Origin: Lentibacillus sp. Marseille-P4043
GTDB taxonomy: Bacteria > Bacillota > Bacilli > Bacillales > Amphibacillaceae
DNA length: 64,000 nucleotides
NCBI RefSeq assembly: GCF_900258515.1
Contig: NZ_LT984884.1
Location: 2,515,353-2,579,352 of the forward strand
Direction of reading: 5' to 3'
Part shown: piece after piece, positions 1-9,056 of the stretch
Layout of the letters: every line of letters begins with the position of its first letter
Numbering within the stretch: position 1 is the stretch's first letter
Notes under the pieces: generated by a model
The model's database searches: none
What the model saw: the letters and a program-made list of their open reading frames with translations, nothing else
Told to the model about the DNA's origin: nothing
Position numbers and translations under genes: made by a program

Positions 1-263
1 GTATCGCACCATGGTTAACTAAGCATCTTGCACTTCCTTCAGATGTCATTCTTGAACTTCCTAGAATTACCATGATTGGGCAAATACATTGCTATATCGA
101 GAATCACCAAGGGCTTGAAGTCTATTCAGACACCGAACTAAAATTAAAAACAAACAAAGGTTTTATTCAGATTTTAGGGTCTTCCTTTGTTTTAAAAATG
201 ATGCTTCCTGAAGAGATTTTAGTGGAAGGGCAAATTGAGGAAGTCAAGTTTATTCCAGCGTAA
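1..263 (+). CDS. yqfC: Sporulation protein YqfC (5' end outside window)
   Basis: The reading frame is open from base 3 and reaches base 263. The ATG at 72 is internal, because the upstream codons (LPSDVILELPRIT) match the YqfC N-terminal half, so the true start lies outside the window. YqfC is a small conserved protein of endospore formers, made in the mother cell under sigma-E in B. subtilis; its exact role is not established. The residues MIGQIHCYIENH and LPEEILVEG are family-typical. It is followed after 29 bases by yqfD, its usual partner. Confidence 0.85.
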   Translation, partial: IAPWLTKHLALPSDVILELPRITMIGQIHCYIENHQGLEVYSDTELKLKTNKGFIQILGSSFVLKMMLPEEILVEGQIEEVKFIPA

Positions 264-292
264 TTTTATTGAAGTGTGATAAGGAGGAGGAA

Positions 293-1510
293 ATGAAGCA
301 AATTCAAGGATCGTTTATAACCGGATATGTAACCATTTTAGTAAAAGGACATATGCCAGAACTTTTCTTTCAAAAGTGTGTTAAACAAGGGATTCTTGTT
401 TGGGATGTAAAAAAAGTGTCCCAAACTTCCTGCCAAGGTAATGTTAAATTACAGGATATAAAATTAATCAAGCAATTAAAAAGGGAAACAATATACAAGC
501 TATCTTTTATTCACAAGAAAGGCTCCCCCTTTTTCTTAAAAAGGATAATCAGAAAAAAAGAGATCGTTACAGGTCTCTTGGTTAGTATTCTGTTGATTTT
601 TCTTTTATCTAATATTATATGGGATGTAAAGGTGACAGGATTGCCTAAAGATATCGAAAAGAAAATCGTCAAACAGCTTGATATATATGGCATTCACCCA
701 GGGTCGTGGAGTTTAACACTAGAACCACCAAGTGTAATTCAACAAAAGTTAGTGAGTGATATACCTGAATTACTGTGGGTTGGTGTGAATAAAAAAGGGA
801 CAACCTATTTTCTTGAAGGTGTAGAGAAATCAATCGTTAAAGAAAAGGAGGTTAAAGGCCCCCGTAATTTAGTTGCAACTAAAAAAGGTGTCATCCAAAA
901 TATGTATGTTTCTAAGGGGCTTTCTAAAAAACATGTAAATGATTATGTGGAGCCAGGAGATATTCTTGTGTCTGGGAAACTTGATTTTGAAGAAGATGCA
1001 GGAAAGGAAGAAAAAGATGATGATAAACCAAAGTTGATAGCAGCAGAAGGGGAGGTTATCGCAAAAACATGGTATGAAGTATCTGTAACCGTTCCACTTC
1101 ATGCTAATTTTGAAATGTTAACTGGAAAGAATGAAAAAAAGTACTATTTAGGTTTTGGTGATGTTAAATTGCCTATTTGGGGATTTGGTGATCCCGAATA
1201 TAAAAATATTCATGAAGAGGTTAATGACAATCCCATTCATTTTTTAAAATGGGAACTGCCAATTAACTTTATCGAATCTAAATTAAGTGAAAAAAAGTAT
1301 CATAAACTTGACCGAACGAAGAAAGAAGCAATTCAGGTCGGAAGAAAACAGGCGAAAAACGAATTACAACTAAGGCTGGGGCCTGAGGCAAAAATAATCT
1401 CTCAAAAAGTTTTGCATGAAACCACGGAGCGTGGTAAAGTTAAATTAACCTTATATCATACAGTTGAAGAAAATATTGCTAAAGCAGAACCTATAAATCA
1501 AGGAGATTGA
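293..1510 (+). CDS. yqfD: Sporulation protein YqfD
   Basis: A 405-residue sporulation protein of the YqfD family, associated in B. subtilis with forespore engulfment and mother-cell functions; the mechanism is unknown. An upstream TTG at 269 keeps the frame open, but the ATG at 293 has a strong AAGGAGGAGG site directly before it and gives the family N-terminus (MKQIQGSFITGY). One hydrophobic segment (around residues 84-104) follows a basic stretch, so most of the protein probably lies on the far side of the membrane. A charged Glu/Lys/Asp insert lies near residues 230-250. The gene ends two bases before the phoH start, so the two are co-translated. Confidence 0.9.
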   Translation: MKQIQGSFITGYVTILVKGHMPELFFQKCVKQGILVWDVKKVSQTSCQGNVKLQDIKLIKQLKRETIYKLSFIHKKGSPFFLKRIIRKKEIVTGLLVSILLIFLLSNIIWDVKVTGLPKDIEKKIVKQLDIYGIHPGSWSLTLEPPSVIQQKLVSDIPELLWVGVNKKGTTYFLEGVEKSIVKEKEVKGPRNLVATKKGVIQNMYVSKGLSKKHVNDYVEPGDILVSGKLDFEEDAGKEEKDDDKPKLIAAEGEVIAKTWYEVSVTVPLHANFEMLTGKNEKKYYLGFGDVKLPIWGFGDPEYKNIHEEVNDNPIHFLKWELPINFIESKLSEKKYHKLDRTKKEAIQVGRKQAKNELQLRLGPEAKIISQKVLHETTERGKVKLTLYHTVEENIAKAEPINQGD

Positions 1511-1512
1511 TT

Positions 1513-2472
1513 ATGTCAGAGAATCTTAGCACAATTGATTTACAAATAACAAGTCCAAGTGAAGCACTGGCTTTATTTGGAACAAACGATAAGTTTTTAA
1601 AACAAATAGAAGAACAATTATCGGTATCGATTGTTACAAGAGGCGAACAAGTTCGTGTTTCAGGTTCAGAGGAAGATATTGCATTAGTTCAAGCTATTTT
1701 GTTAACGTTTTTATCAATTATTCGAAAGGGATTAACAATTTCAGAACGTGATGTTGTCTATGCGGTTGAGTTAGCAAAAGCTGGCAAGATCAATCAACTT
1801 GAAACATTGTTTGAAGATGAAATCACAAAAAATGTAAAAGGAAAATCAATCCGTGTTAAAACGTTAGGACAAAAAAGCTATATTACAGCAATAAAAACGG
1901 ATGACCTTGTTTTTGGAATTGGTCCCGCTGGTACAGGAAAAACGTATTTGGCAGTTGTAATGGCTGTCCATGCGTTAAAAAATGGTTTAGTAAAGCGAAT
2001 AATTCTAACAAGACCAGCAGTAGAGGCTGGGGAGAGTTTAGGATTTTTACCGGGCGATTTGAAGGAAAAGGTGGACCCTTACTTACGACCATTGTATGAC
2101 GCATTGCATGATGTGCTTGGTGCAGAACATACAATGCGGCTAATTGAGCGTGAAACGATAGAAATAGCACCACTAGCGTACATGCGAGGGAGAACACTTG
2201 ATGATGCATTTGTGATTTTAGATGAGGCGCAGAACACTACTCCTGAACAAATGAAAATGTTTTTGACCCGGTTAGGGTTCGGCTCGAAAATGGTGATAAC
2301 CGGGGATATAACACAGATCGACTTGCCTAAAGGTGTGAAGTCTGGATTACAGGTTGCAAACCATTTACTTGCAAACGTAAAAGGCATTTCTTTTGTACAT
2401 TTAACACAAACGGATGTTGTCAGACACCCATTAGTACAACGAATTATTGACGCATATGAAAATGTTAATTAG
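1513..2472 (+). CDS. phoH: PhoH-family ATPase
   Basis: A cytoplasmic P-loop ATPase of 319 residues. Walker A is GPAGTGKT near residue 139 and Walker B is ILDEAQN near residue 235, followed by a helicase-like MVITGDITQIDLP motif. An N-terminal KH-like region (residues 10-75) is usual for the family. PhoH proteins are linked to RNA metabolism and phosphate starvation, without a firmly defined substrate. Start ATG 1513 is chosen over TTG 1507 because AAGGAGA lies at 1500-1506. It sits in the conserved yqfD-phoH-pgpH-ybeY order, which suggests a ribosome or RNA link with ybeY and era downstream. Confidence 0.93.
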   Translation: MSENLSTIDLQITSPSEALALFGTNDKFLKQIEEQLSVSIVTRGEQVRVSGSEEDIALVQAILLTFLSIIRKGLTISERDVVYAVELAKAGKINQLETLFEDEITKNVKGKSIRVKTLGQKSYITAIKTDDLVFGIGPAGTGKTYLAVVMAVHALKNGLVKRIILTRPAVEAGESLGFLPGDLKEKVDPYLRPLYDALHDVLGAEHTMRLIERETIEIAPLAYMRGRTLDDAFVILDEAQNTTPEQMKMFLTRLGFGSKMVITGDITQIDLPKGVKSGLQVANHLLANVKGISFVHLTQTDVVRHPLVQRIIDAYENVN

Positions 2473-2491
2473 TGCTGGTATTCTTGATAGG

Positions 2492-2520
2492 TAAGGCCCC
2501 AATTTAGAGGGTCTTATTTT
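2492..2520 (+). terminator. Weak hairpin terminator after phoH
   Basis: TAAGGCCC (2492-2499) pairs with GGGTCTTA (2509-2516, one G.U) and is followed by TTTT. It lies inside the yqfD-phoH-pgpH gene series and may only attenuate transcription into pgpH. Confidence 0.5.
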
Positions 2521-2554
2521 CTATATGAGGGTCTATTAATGGGGTGAAACGATA

Positions 2555-4696
2555 ATGAAAAAATTTGGGGAATATTTATCGTCATTAGTAAAATTAAAGT
2601 CAAGATGGATTAGAATTGGCATACCAGTTACAGCTCTAGCTATCGTTATTTTTACTGTAACATTAAATAATGTCTTTACCGAAACGTATGATATCGACCG
2701 GTTTAGTGTTGCAAAAGAATCAATTCGCTCTCCAATAACGATTGAAAACGAGCAGGAGACGAAACGAAAAACACGAGAAACAGTGCAGTCGATTGAAGAT
2801 CGATATGACATATCAACGGAAATTACAGAGGAACAAGTTGGTTATATCAATGAAATTTTTGATGCAATTACGAAACTTGAAGAGGAAAATCCTATAAATG
2901 TAGAAGATTCTAAGGATAATGAGAAAGCGGTTGTACTAACTACACAAGAAAGAGTGCAGCGATTACAAAACATACTTTCGCCTGAAATAACGGAGCAAGT
3001 TGATGAACTAATTTTAACCCAATTAATTGAAACTGCGCCAAAAGAGCGGGCAACAGGCAAAAAGATCATGCTAGATGCATTGGGAGAAGTACTACACAAT
3101 GGGGTTCGTACGGAAAATGTACAAAGTGCTACAGCCGAGGTAAAGCAGAAAATTAAATATACGGAGCTTGGAGGCGATTTGAAACAAGCCTTAATGTCGT
3201 TAAGTGGGTTTGCCGTGGTAGAAAATTCATTCTTTGATGTTGAAAAAACAATGGATGCTAGAAAGGAAGCGGCAAGCAGTGTTGAACCGGTTGTTATTAG
3301 AGCTGGCGAAATAATTGTTAGAGAAGGCCAAACAATTACAAATGAAATATATGAAGATTTAAAGTTAGTTGGACTGTTAAATAAGGAACGCAATGTATAT
3401 CCGGTAATTGGGCTAGCTTTACTTATTGTGTTAATTGCTACTGTAATTGGGTATGAAATGTACTTATTAGACAAGAAGAAACAGTTGGATGGTGGAAAAA
3501 TTGCGGCTGTTTTTCTCATCAGTGTTATCGTTGTATTTTTGATGAAGGGTGTTAGTTTATTTACAACACAAATAAACCAACTTTATTTCTTAGTACCCGT
3601 AGCAACAGGGGCACTTCTTGTAAAACAGTTGATTCAGGAACGATTGGCAATTGTATTAGCTGGTTTATACGCTATTTTGGGAAGTATTATTTTCAATGGG
3701 GAAATCCCTGGATCATTAAATGTTGAAGCCGGTATTTATTTCTTTTTCTCGCAAATTGCTGGTATCATCTTTTTAATGAATATAAAAGACAGGCTGGCAA
3801 TTGTGAAATCTGGAATTGGTATGGCAGTTGTAAATGTAGTTACTGTATTATTATTCTTATTTCTTTCATTCGAGAAATATTCATTAAATGATCTTTTTAT
3901 TCCGTTAGGCTTTGGTTTTGGATCTGCCCTTTTATCCGCGGTGTTAACAATTGGTTTATTACCGTTTTTTGAAACAGGGTTAGGTATATTATCGGACATA
4001 AAGTTACTTTCATTATCGAGTCCAAATCAGCCTTTACTTAAAAAAATTTTAACCGAAGCACCAGGGACCTATCATCATTCTGTTATGGTAGCAAATCTAA
4101 GTGAAACAGCATGCGAAGCAATTGGAGCAAATGGTTTGCTGGCAAGGGTTGGTGCCTATTATCATGATATTGGTAAGACTGTACAGCCCCATTACTTTAT
4201 TGAAAACCAATTAGCCATTAAAAATCTGCATGATCGGATCGAACCAAAACAAAGTGCAGAAATTATTATTAATCATCCATATGATGGTGCAGCAATGCTG
4301 AAAAAACATCGGCTGCCGAAAGAAATAATTGATATTGCAAATCAGCATCATGGAACAACATTATTAAAATTCTTTTATTATAAGGAGAAAGAGAATAATA
4401 ACCAAGTAAAGGAAGCTGAATTTCGTTATCCTGGCCCAAAACCGCAAACGAAAGAAGCCGCAGTTGTTTGTATCTGTGATTCAGTAGAAGCGGCCGTTCG
4501 TTCATTAAAGGAACCAACAGAGGAAAAAATTGAGGAAATTGTTTCATCGATAATTAAAGATCGTTTAATGGATGGGCAACTTGATGAATGTCCATTAACG
4601 ATTCAAGAAATACACACCATTCATAAAACGGTTTGTGAAACGTTGAAGGGAATTTTTCATTCTAGAATTCAATACCCAATGAAGGAGGCAAAGTAG
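2555..4696 (+). CDS. pgpH: Cyclic-di-AMP phosphodiesterase PgpH (7TM-HD)
   Basis: A membrane HD-domain hydrolase of 713 residues, the YqfF/PgpH family, which degrades cyclic di-AMP to pApA and so affects osmotic and cell-wall homeostasis. The order is: N-terminal transmembrane helix (about 18-40), an extracellular region of about 230 residues, a block of seven helices (about 290-480), and a cytosolic HD domain (about 500-700). Metal-site residues are visible in YHHSVMVANL, AYYHDIGK, INHPYDGA and QHHGTT. The length is typical. It is followed after one base by ybeY. Confidence 0.93.
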   Translation: MKKFGEYLSSLVKLKSRWIRIGIPVTALAIVIFTVTLNNVFTETYDIDRFSVAKESIRSPITIENEQETKRKTRETVQSIEDRYDISTEITEEQVGYINEIFDAITKLEEENPINVEDSKDNEKAVVLTTQERVQRLQNILSPEITEQVDELILTQLIETAPKERATGKKIMLDALGEVLHNGVRTENVQSATAEVKQKIKYTELGGDLKQALMSLSGFAVVENSFFDVEKTMDARKEAASSVEPVVIRAGEIIVREGQTITNEIYEDLKLVGLLNKERNVYPVIGLALLIVLIATVIGYEMYLLDKKKQLDGGKIAAVFLISVIVVFLMKGVSLFTTQINQLYFLVPVATGALLVKQLIQERLAIVLAGLYAILGSIIFNGEIPGSLNVEAGIYFFFSQIAGIIFLMNIKDRLAIVKSGIGMAVVNVVTVLLFLFLSFEKYSLNDLFIPLGFGFGSALLSAVLTIGLLPFFETGLGILSDIKLLSLSSPNQPLLKKILTEAPGTYHHSVMVANLSETACEAIGANGLLARVGAYYHDIGKTVQPHYFIENQLAIKNLHDRIEPKQSAEIIINHPYDGAAMLKKHRLPKEIIDIANQHHGTTLLKFFYYKEKENNNQVKEAEFRYPGPKPQTKEAAVVCICDSVEAAVRSLKEPTEEKIEEIVSSIIKDRLMDGQLDECPLTIQEIHTIHKTVCETLKGIFHSRIQYPMKEAK

Positions 4697-4697
4697 C

Positions 4698-5162
4698 ATG
4701 CATATTGATTTTCATGATCAAACAACATCGATCCCTAGTGATTATGTGGATATGCTTCAACGATTACTGATATTTGCTGCAGAAAAGGAAGGTATTTCAA
4801 ACGAAGCGGAAGTGTCCGTTAACTTCGTTGATAATAAAGAAATACAAGAATTGAATCGTAATTACAGAGGGATAGATAAACCAACTGATGTTATATCGTT
4901 CGCATTACAGGAGACAGTGGAAGGGGAAATTCATGTCGTTGGCGAGGATATACCACTCGTGTTAGGAGATATTGTGATCTCAGTCGATCGTGCAAAAGAA
5001 CAGGCAGAGGATTACAACCATTCACTTGAGCGTGAAATCGGGTTTTTAACTGTTCATGGTTTCCTCCATCTGCTTGGCTATGATCATATGGTAAAGGAAG
5101 AAGAAGCGGTAATGTTTCAAAAACAAGAGGATATTTTAGATGCGTTTGGGCTCGAACGATAA
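4698..5162 (+). CDS. ybeY: Endoribonuclease YbeY (rRNA maturation)
   Basis: A single-strand endoribonuclease involved in 16S rRNA 3'-end maturation and ribosome quality control. The zinc site motif HGFLHLLGYDH (H-x3-H-x5-H) is intact near residues 119-129, and the upstream DVISFAL motif is family-typical. Its 154 residues match the family. The stop of pgpH is separated by a single base, and the 3' end overlaps dgkA by 23 bases, so these genes are translationally linked. Confidence 0.94.
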   Translation: MHIDFHDQTTSIPSDYVDMLQRLLIFAAEKEGISNEAEVSVNFVDNKEIQELNRNYRGIDKPTDVISFALQETVEGEIHVVGEDIPLVLGDIVISVDRAKEQAEDYNHSLEREIGFLTVHGFLHLLGYDHMVKEEEAVMFQKQEDILDAFGLER

Positions 5163-5526
5163 TCAAAAGAAGCGTGGAATCGGTATTCGATATGCATGGA
5201 ATGGGCTTGTTGAAGTATTGAAAACCGAACGAAACTTCCAAATTCATACAGTAACAGCCATTATCATAATCGGCGTAAGCTTTCTACTTCAATTAAACGT
5301 TGTCGAATGGGCCATCATATTGTTTTCCATCGGCTTTGTATTTGTTGCGGAAATGACAAATACAGCGATTGAAAGAATAATTGACTACGTAAAACCTGAT
5401 ATCCATCCCATAGCAAAAGCAATCAAGGATATTGCTGCTGGTTCCGTGCTAGTTGCTGCACTAATTGCTGTGATTATCGGCTTCATCATTTTTTTACCGA
5501 AACTATACAGATTGTTTATGATTTAA
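5140..5526 (+). CDS. dgkA: Undecaprenol/diacylglycerol kinase DgkA
   Basis: A small integral membrane kinase of 128 residues. In Gram-positive bacteria this family phosphorylates undecaprenol, feeding the lipid carrier pool for cell-wall synthesis. The catalytic signature EMTNTAIERIIDYV is near residues 68-81, and three membrane segments are visible. The ATG at 5140 lies inside the 3' end of ybeY. In B. subtilis cdd (cytidine deaminase) separates dgkA from era; here no cdd is present. Confidence 0.92.
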   Translation: MRLGSNDNQKKRGIGIRYAWNGLVEVLKTERNFQIHTVTAIIIIGVSFLLQLNVVEWAIILFSIGFVFVAEMTNTAIERIIDYVKPDIHPIAKAIKDIAAGSVLVAALIAVIIGFIIFLPKLYRLFMI

Positions 5527-5552
5527 GACCCTTCCTTAGTGATGGGTTTTTT
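5525..5552 (+). terminator. Weak hairpin after dgkA
   Basis: AAGACCC and GGGTTTTTT flank a 12-base loop just after the dgkA stop. The stem is short, so this is a weak candidate. Confidence 0.35.
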
Positions 5553-5722
5553 ACTTTGAATGTTTTATAAAAGATTGCCGCTTTTTGGGTATAGTTCCAT
5601 GTCAGGAAACAAAGAAAAAGAAAAACTTTTTAAAGCTTTTGTCGATAACATGAAAGTAGCGCTTTTTTGTAGTATTATAGTATAAACAAAGACGAAATAA
5701 CTTAGGCACCGGAGGATATAGC

Positions 5723-6625
5723 ATGGAAAATAATTTTAAATCTGGCTTTATTGCAATAATTGGTAGACCAAATGTTGGAAAATCAACATTTATGAATCGG
5801 GTAATTGGCCAAAAAATTGCCATCATGAGTGATAAAGCACAAACAACCCGAAATAAAATTCAAGGTGTACTTACCGAGGACGATGCGCAATTAGTTTTTA
5901 TTGATACTCCAGGAATACACAAACCGAAGCATCGACTTGGTGATTTTATGGTGCAAATTGCTGAAAACACGTTAAATGAAGTGGATGCTGTTTTGTTTAT
6001 GATTAATGCGAAAGAGGGATATGGTAGGGGAGATCAATATATTTTAGATCGACTCCAGCAAGTTAAAAAGCCGGTTTTTCTCATTATAAATAAAATTGAT
6101 TTGATCCATCCAGATGATTTATTTCCGCTGATTGAATTATATAAGGAAAAATATAATTTTGAAGAGATCATCCCGATTTCAGCATTGCAAGGTAATAATG
6201 TTAATCATCTATTAGATGTTTTAAAAGGTCATTTACCAGAAGGTCCGCAGTACTATCCGGAAGATCAAGTCACAGACCACCCGGAACGCTTTATTATCAG
6301 CGAATTAATTAGAGAAAAAGTTTTGCAATTAACCCGGGAAGAGGTTCCGCATTCAATTGCGGTTGTAATTGAAAATATTGAAGAGAGAGACTCTAATACA
6401 GTCTTTATTCAGGCGACTGTCATTACGGAAAGAAAAACACAAAAGGGCATTTTGATTGGAAAACAAGGAAATATGTTGAAGGAAATTGGGAAGAAAGCGC
6501 GCGCAGATATTGAAGCGTTACTTGGTACAAAAATATATCTTGAACTCTGGGTAAAGGTTCAAAAAGACTGGCGGAATAGACAAAGTCAGCTTCGAGAGTT
6601 AGGTTTTCGTCGTGATGAATATTAA
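5723..6625 (+). CDS. era: GTPase Era
   Basis: A ribosome-assembly GTPase of 300 residues that binds the 3' end of 16S rRNA. G1 GRPNVGKS (residues 14-21), G3 DTPG, and G4 NKID are intact. The C-terminal KH domain contains [15 protein letters not shown]. Start ATG 5723 has GGAGG at 5711. It has its own upstream gap of about 200 bases, so an independent promoter is likely. Neighbouring ybeY acts on the same rRNA end. Confidence 0.96.
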   Translation: MENNFKSGFIAIIGRPNVGKSTFMNRVIGQKIAIMSDKAQTTRNKIQGVLTEDDAQLVFIDTPGIHKPKHRLGDFMVQIAENTLNEVDAVLFMINAKEGYGRGDQYILDRLQQVKKPVFLIINKIDLIHPDDLFPLIELYKEKYNFEEIIPISALQGNNVNHLLDVLKGHLPEGPQYYPEDQVTDHPERFIISELIREKVLQLTREEVPHSIAVVIENIEERDSNTVFIQATVITERKTQKGILIGKQGNMLKEIGKKARADIEALLGTKIYLELWVKVQKDWRNRQSQLRELGFRRDEY

Positions 6626-6712
6626 ACATGGTAAAATTTAAAACTCATTCTTTCACCATGTGTGGGTCATTCTAGTAATAGGGTTCAAATTTTTTAGGGT
6701 TACAATTTGAAC
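6626..6712 (+). other. Two consecutive hairpins between era and yqzL
   Basis: ACATGGT (6626-6632) pairs with ACCATGT (6655-6661), directly after the era stop. Then GTTCAAATT (6683-6691) pairs perfectly with AATTTGAAC (6704-6712). Neither is followed by a clean T-run. They could be a processing or stability element between era and yqzL-recO. Confidence 0.5.
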
Positions 6713-6761
6713 TGGAAAAACATTGCTTTTTCAAACGATATAAAGGAAGGTGTGGTTTCTT

Positions 6762-6902
6762 GTGATCGACTTTACTTGGAAATTATTTAGTCAAACGGGG
6801 AACGTTGAAACCTATTTGTTATTGAAAGAGTTGGAGACAGAACCAAATGGTCAAACACCACATGAAAATGACGAAATTACGCAACATGATACGAAAATTT
6901 AA
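6762..6902 (+). CDS. yqzL: YqzL family small protein
   Basis: A 46-residue reading frame with GTG start at 6762, preceded by AAAGGAAGG at 6742-6750. The N-terminus VIDFTWKLFSQTGNVETYLL matches the YqzL family (pattern DFTWxxFSxTGNVxTYLL), which lies between era and recO in many Bacilli. It has no assigned function. The C-terminal half is acidic and polar. Confidence 0.85.
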   Translation: MIDFTWKLFSQTGNVETYLLLKELETEPNGQTPHENDEITQHDTKI

Positions 6903-6990
6903 ATTGAATTGGAAAACTTTTCAATAGACGTGGGGACGTATTAGGTAATGGACGAGATTTGATTGCCTAATAAAGGATAGGTGAAGCTAT

Positions 6991-7734
6991 GTGCTTGAAA
7001 AGGTGGAAGGTATTGTCATTAAAACACAAGATTACGGTGAAACACATAAAATAGTTACGATTTTTAGTAAAAAGGTAGGGAAGTTTGCGGCAATTGCCAA
7101 AGGCGCAAAGAAGCCTAAGAGCAGAATGGCTGCTGTTACGCAGCCATTCATTCTTGGTGAATTTTTTGTCTATATGAATACTGGACTAAGTACGATCCAG
7201 CAAGGGGAAATAGTCCAATCATTCCGTGCTATCCGTGAAGATATTATTAAAACAGCTTACACAGCTTACCTTGTTGAACTAACAGATAAGCTTTTGGACC
7301 AGCATACACCCGACGTTTATTTATATGATCAGTTGAACCGAACACTATATTGGATTGCTGAAAATGAACGTGCAGAAATCCCGATTATGATGTATGAATT
7401 AAAACTGTTTGCAAAAGGTGGATTTGCTCCTACTGTTGATTGCTGTGTCAATTGCGGCTGCAAAGAAGCTCCATTTTCTTTTTCCATTAGCGAAGGAGGT
7501 CTACTTTGCACAAGATGCTTACACTTGGATCAGGATGCAATCGCCTTGCCAAATGTTTTAGTAAAGTTATTGCATGTTTTTCTGCATGCTGGACTGGAAC
7601 AGATTGGTAACATATCAATGAAAGAGAAGAATATTCGGTTGTTAAGGCAATTATTAGACGCTTATTATGATCGCTATGGCGGGTTTTATATAAAATCCAA
7701 GAAATTCTTAAATCAACTGGATCTCTTTAGGTGA
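6991..7734 (+). CDS. recO: DNA repair protein RecO
   Basis: A 247-residue recombination mediator that, with RecR, loads RecA on SSB-covered single-stranded DNA and anneals complementary strands. It has an N-terminal OB-fold (residues 1-80), a helical domain, and a zinc site from four cysteines in DCCVNCGC and LLCTRC (about residues 149-176). GTG start at 6991, with AAAGGATAGGTGAAG just upstream. It lies in the conserved era-yqzL-recO-glyQ order. Confidence 0.94.
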   Translation: MLEKVEGIVIKTQDYGETHKIVTIFSKKVGKFAAIAKGAKKPKSRMAAVTQPFILGEFFVYMNTGLSTIQQGEIVQSFRAIREDIIKTAYTAYLVELTDKLLDQHTPDVYLYDQLNRTLYWIAENERAEIPIMMYELKLFAKGGFAPTVDCCVNCGCKEAPFSFSISEGGLLCTRCLHLDQDAIALPNVLVKLLHVFLHAGLEQIGNISMKEKNIRLLRQLLDAYYDRYGGFYIKSKKFLNQLDLFR

Positions 7735-7795
7735 ATTATGTTGACAAAATCATTATAAATACAGTATTATTTGTACATATGTTCAAGTGAGATAC

Positions 7796-8155
7796 AATTG
7801 CGAAGATGGAGAAAAAGTACTTATTGATTGCTATTCAAAGTGCGTGTTCAAAGAGTTGCCAAATTAGAAGCAAGAAAGTTGAGACGGCGTAGTCTTAAGG
7901 GCCGGAATGTAGGTAAAATTCACATGAGGACCGGAATGACAAGCCAACGAAGAGGTTCGCAGCTTATCATTTGGTGACTTTTTGAACAACCTCATAAAGC
8001 GAGTCCGGAACGGTGTGAGCTGGATAATAGTACAATAAGGAAAGGCGCTTCTGAGCAATTTAATAAAGTGGCTCTATATGAGCAAATAGGGTGGAACCGC
8101 GGAAATCCCGTCCCTATGTCTAGATAATTATAGACATAGGGACGTTTTTTATTGT
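7796..8155 (+). promoter_or_regulatory. T-box riboswitch controlling glyQS
   Basis: A long untranslated leader precedes glyQ. It contains an AGTA-type element (7816-7819) in the proximal part and the conserved T-box AGGGTGGAACCGCGG at 8088-8102. The tRNA-contact bases are TGGA, complementary to UCCA, as expected for tRNA-Gly, which carries U at the discriminator position. Uncharged tRNA-Gly would stabilise the antiterminator and prevent the terminator at 8110-8150. I could not place the specifier codon with confidence. Confidence 0.9.
8110..8150 (+). terminator. T-box-controlled intrinsic terminator
   Basis: GTCCCTATGTCTA (8110-8122) pairs perfectly over 13 bp with TAGACATAGGGAC (8131-8143), followed by T6. 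It is the regulated terminator of the glyQS leader. Confidence 0.93.
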
Positions 8156-8177
8156 ATAAACTGGAGGGTAAATCACA

Positions 8178-9056
8178 ATGAATATCCAAGAAATGATTCT
8201 AACATTGCAGAAACATTGGTCAGATCAAAAGTGTATTTTAGTCCAAGCCTATGATGTGGAAAAAGGTGCAGGTACAATGTCGCCAATGACACTTTTAAGG
8301 AGTTTGGGGCCAGAACCATGGAAGGTTGCTTATGTAGAGCCATCAAGACGTCCGGCAGATGGCAGATATGGTCAAAACCCAAACCGCTTGTATCAGCATC
8401 ATCAATTTCAGGTGATTATGAAGCCGTCTCCTGATAACATTCAGGAATTATATTTAAATTCGCTCAAGGCTTTAGGAATTGATCCATTACAACATGACAT
8501 TCGATTTGTAGAAGATAATTGGGAAAATCCTACACTTGGTGCTGCAGGTTTAGGCTGGGAAGTATGGCTGGATGGAATGGAGATTACTCAATTCACTTAT
8601 TTTCAGCAAATTGGTGGTTTAGAAGCAAATCCTGTTACAGTTGAGTTAACATATGGAATTGAACGACTAGCTTCGTACATCCAAGATAAAGAAAATGTGT
8701 TTGATTTGGAATGGACAGATGGTGTAACGGTTAAGGATATTTTTTTCCAACCAGAATATGAGCATTCAACGTACACATTTGAAGAATCAAATACGGACAT
8801 GTTATTCCAATTATTCAGTATGTATGAGCAAGAGGCGAAGACAACAATGGAAAAAGGATTGGTTTTCCCAGCGTATGACTATGTATTAAAGTGTTCCCAT
8901 ACATTCAATTTGCTTGATGCAAAGGGTGTAATTTCCGTTACAGAACGAACAGGATACATCTCCAGAGTTCGTAATTTAGCCAGAGGCATTGCGAAGGCAT
9001 ATGTGGCAAAACGGGAAGAGCTTGGATTTCCGATGCTTAAGGAGGAGAAAGAATAA
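8178..9056 (+). CDS. glyQ: Glycyl-tRNA synthetase alpha subunit
   Basis: The 292-residue catalytic alpha subunit of the alpha2-beta2 bacterial glycyl-tRNA synthetase. Class II features include [13 protein letters not shown] and the FTYFQQIGG region, near residues 55-140. It ends with a TAATG overlap with glyS, so the two subunits are translated together. The T-box leader upstream makes expression respond to uncharged tRNA-Gly. Confidence 0.97.
   Translation: MNIQEMILTLQKHWSDQKCILVQAYDVEKGAGTMSPMTLLRSLGPEPWKVAYVEPSRRPADGRYGQNPNRLYQHHQFQVIMKPSPDNIQELYLNSLKALGIDPLQHDIRFVEDNWENPTLGAAGLGWEVWLDGMEITQFTYFQQIGGLEANPVTVELTYGIERLASYIQDKENVFDLEWTDGVTVKDIFFQPEYEHSTYTFEESNTDMLFQLFSMYEQEAKTTMEKGLVFPAYDYVLKCSHTFNLLDAKGVISVTERTGYISRVRNLARGIAKAYVAKREELGFPMLKEEKE

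Noticed and set aside
2842..3519. 225-residue minus-strand ORF inside pgpH
   Set aside because: It is a shadow of the pgpH frame with Ser/Thr/Ile-rich composition, and no ribosome site or motif.
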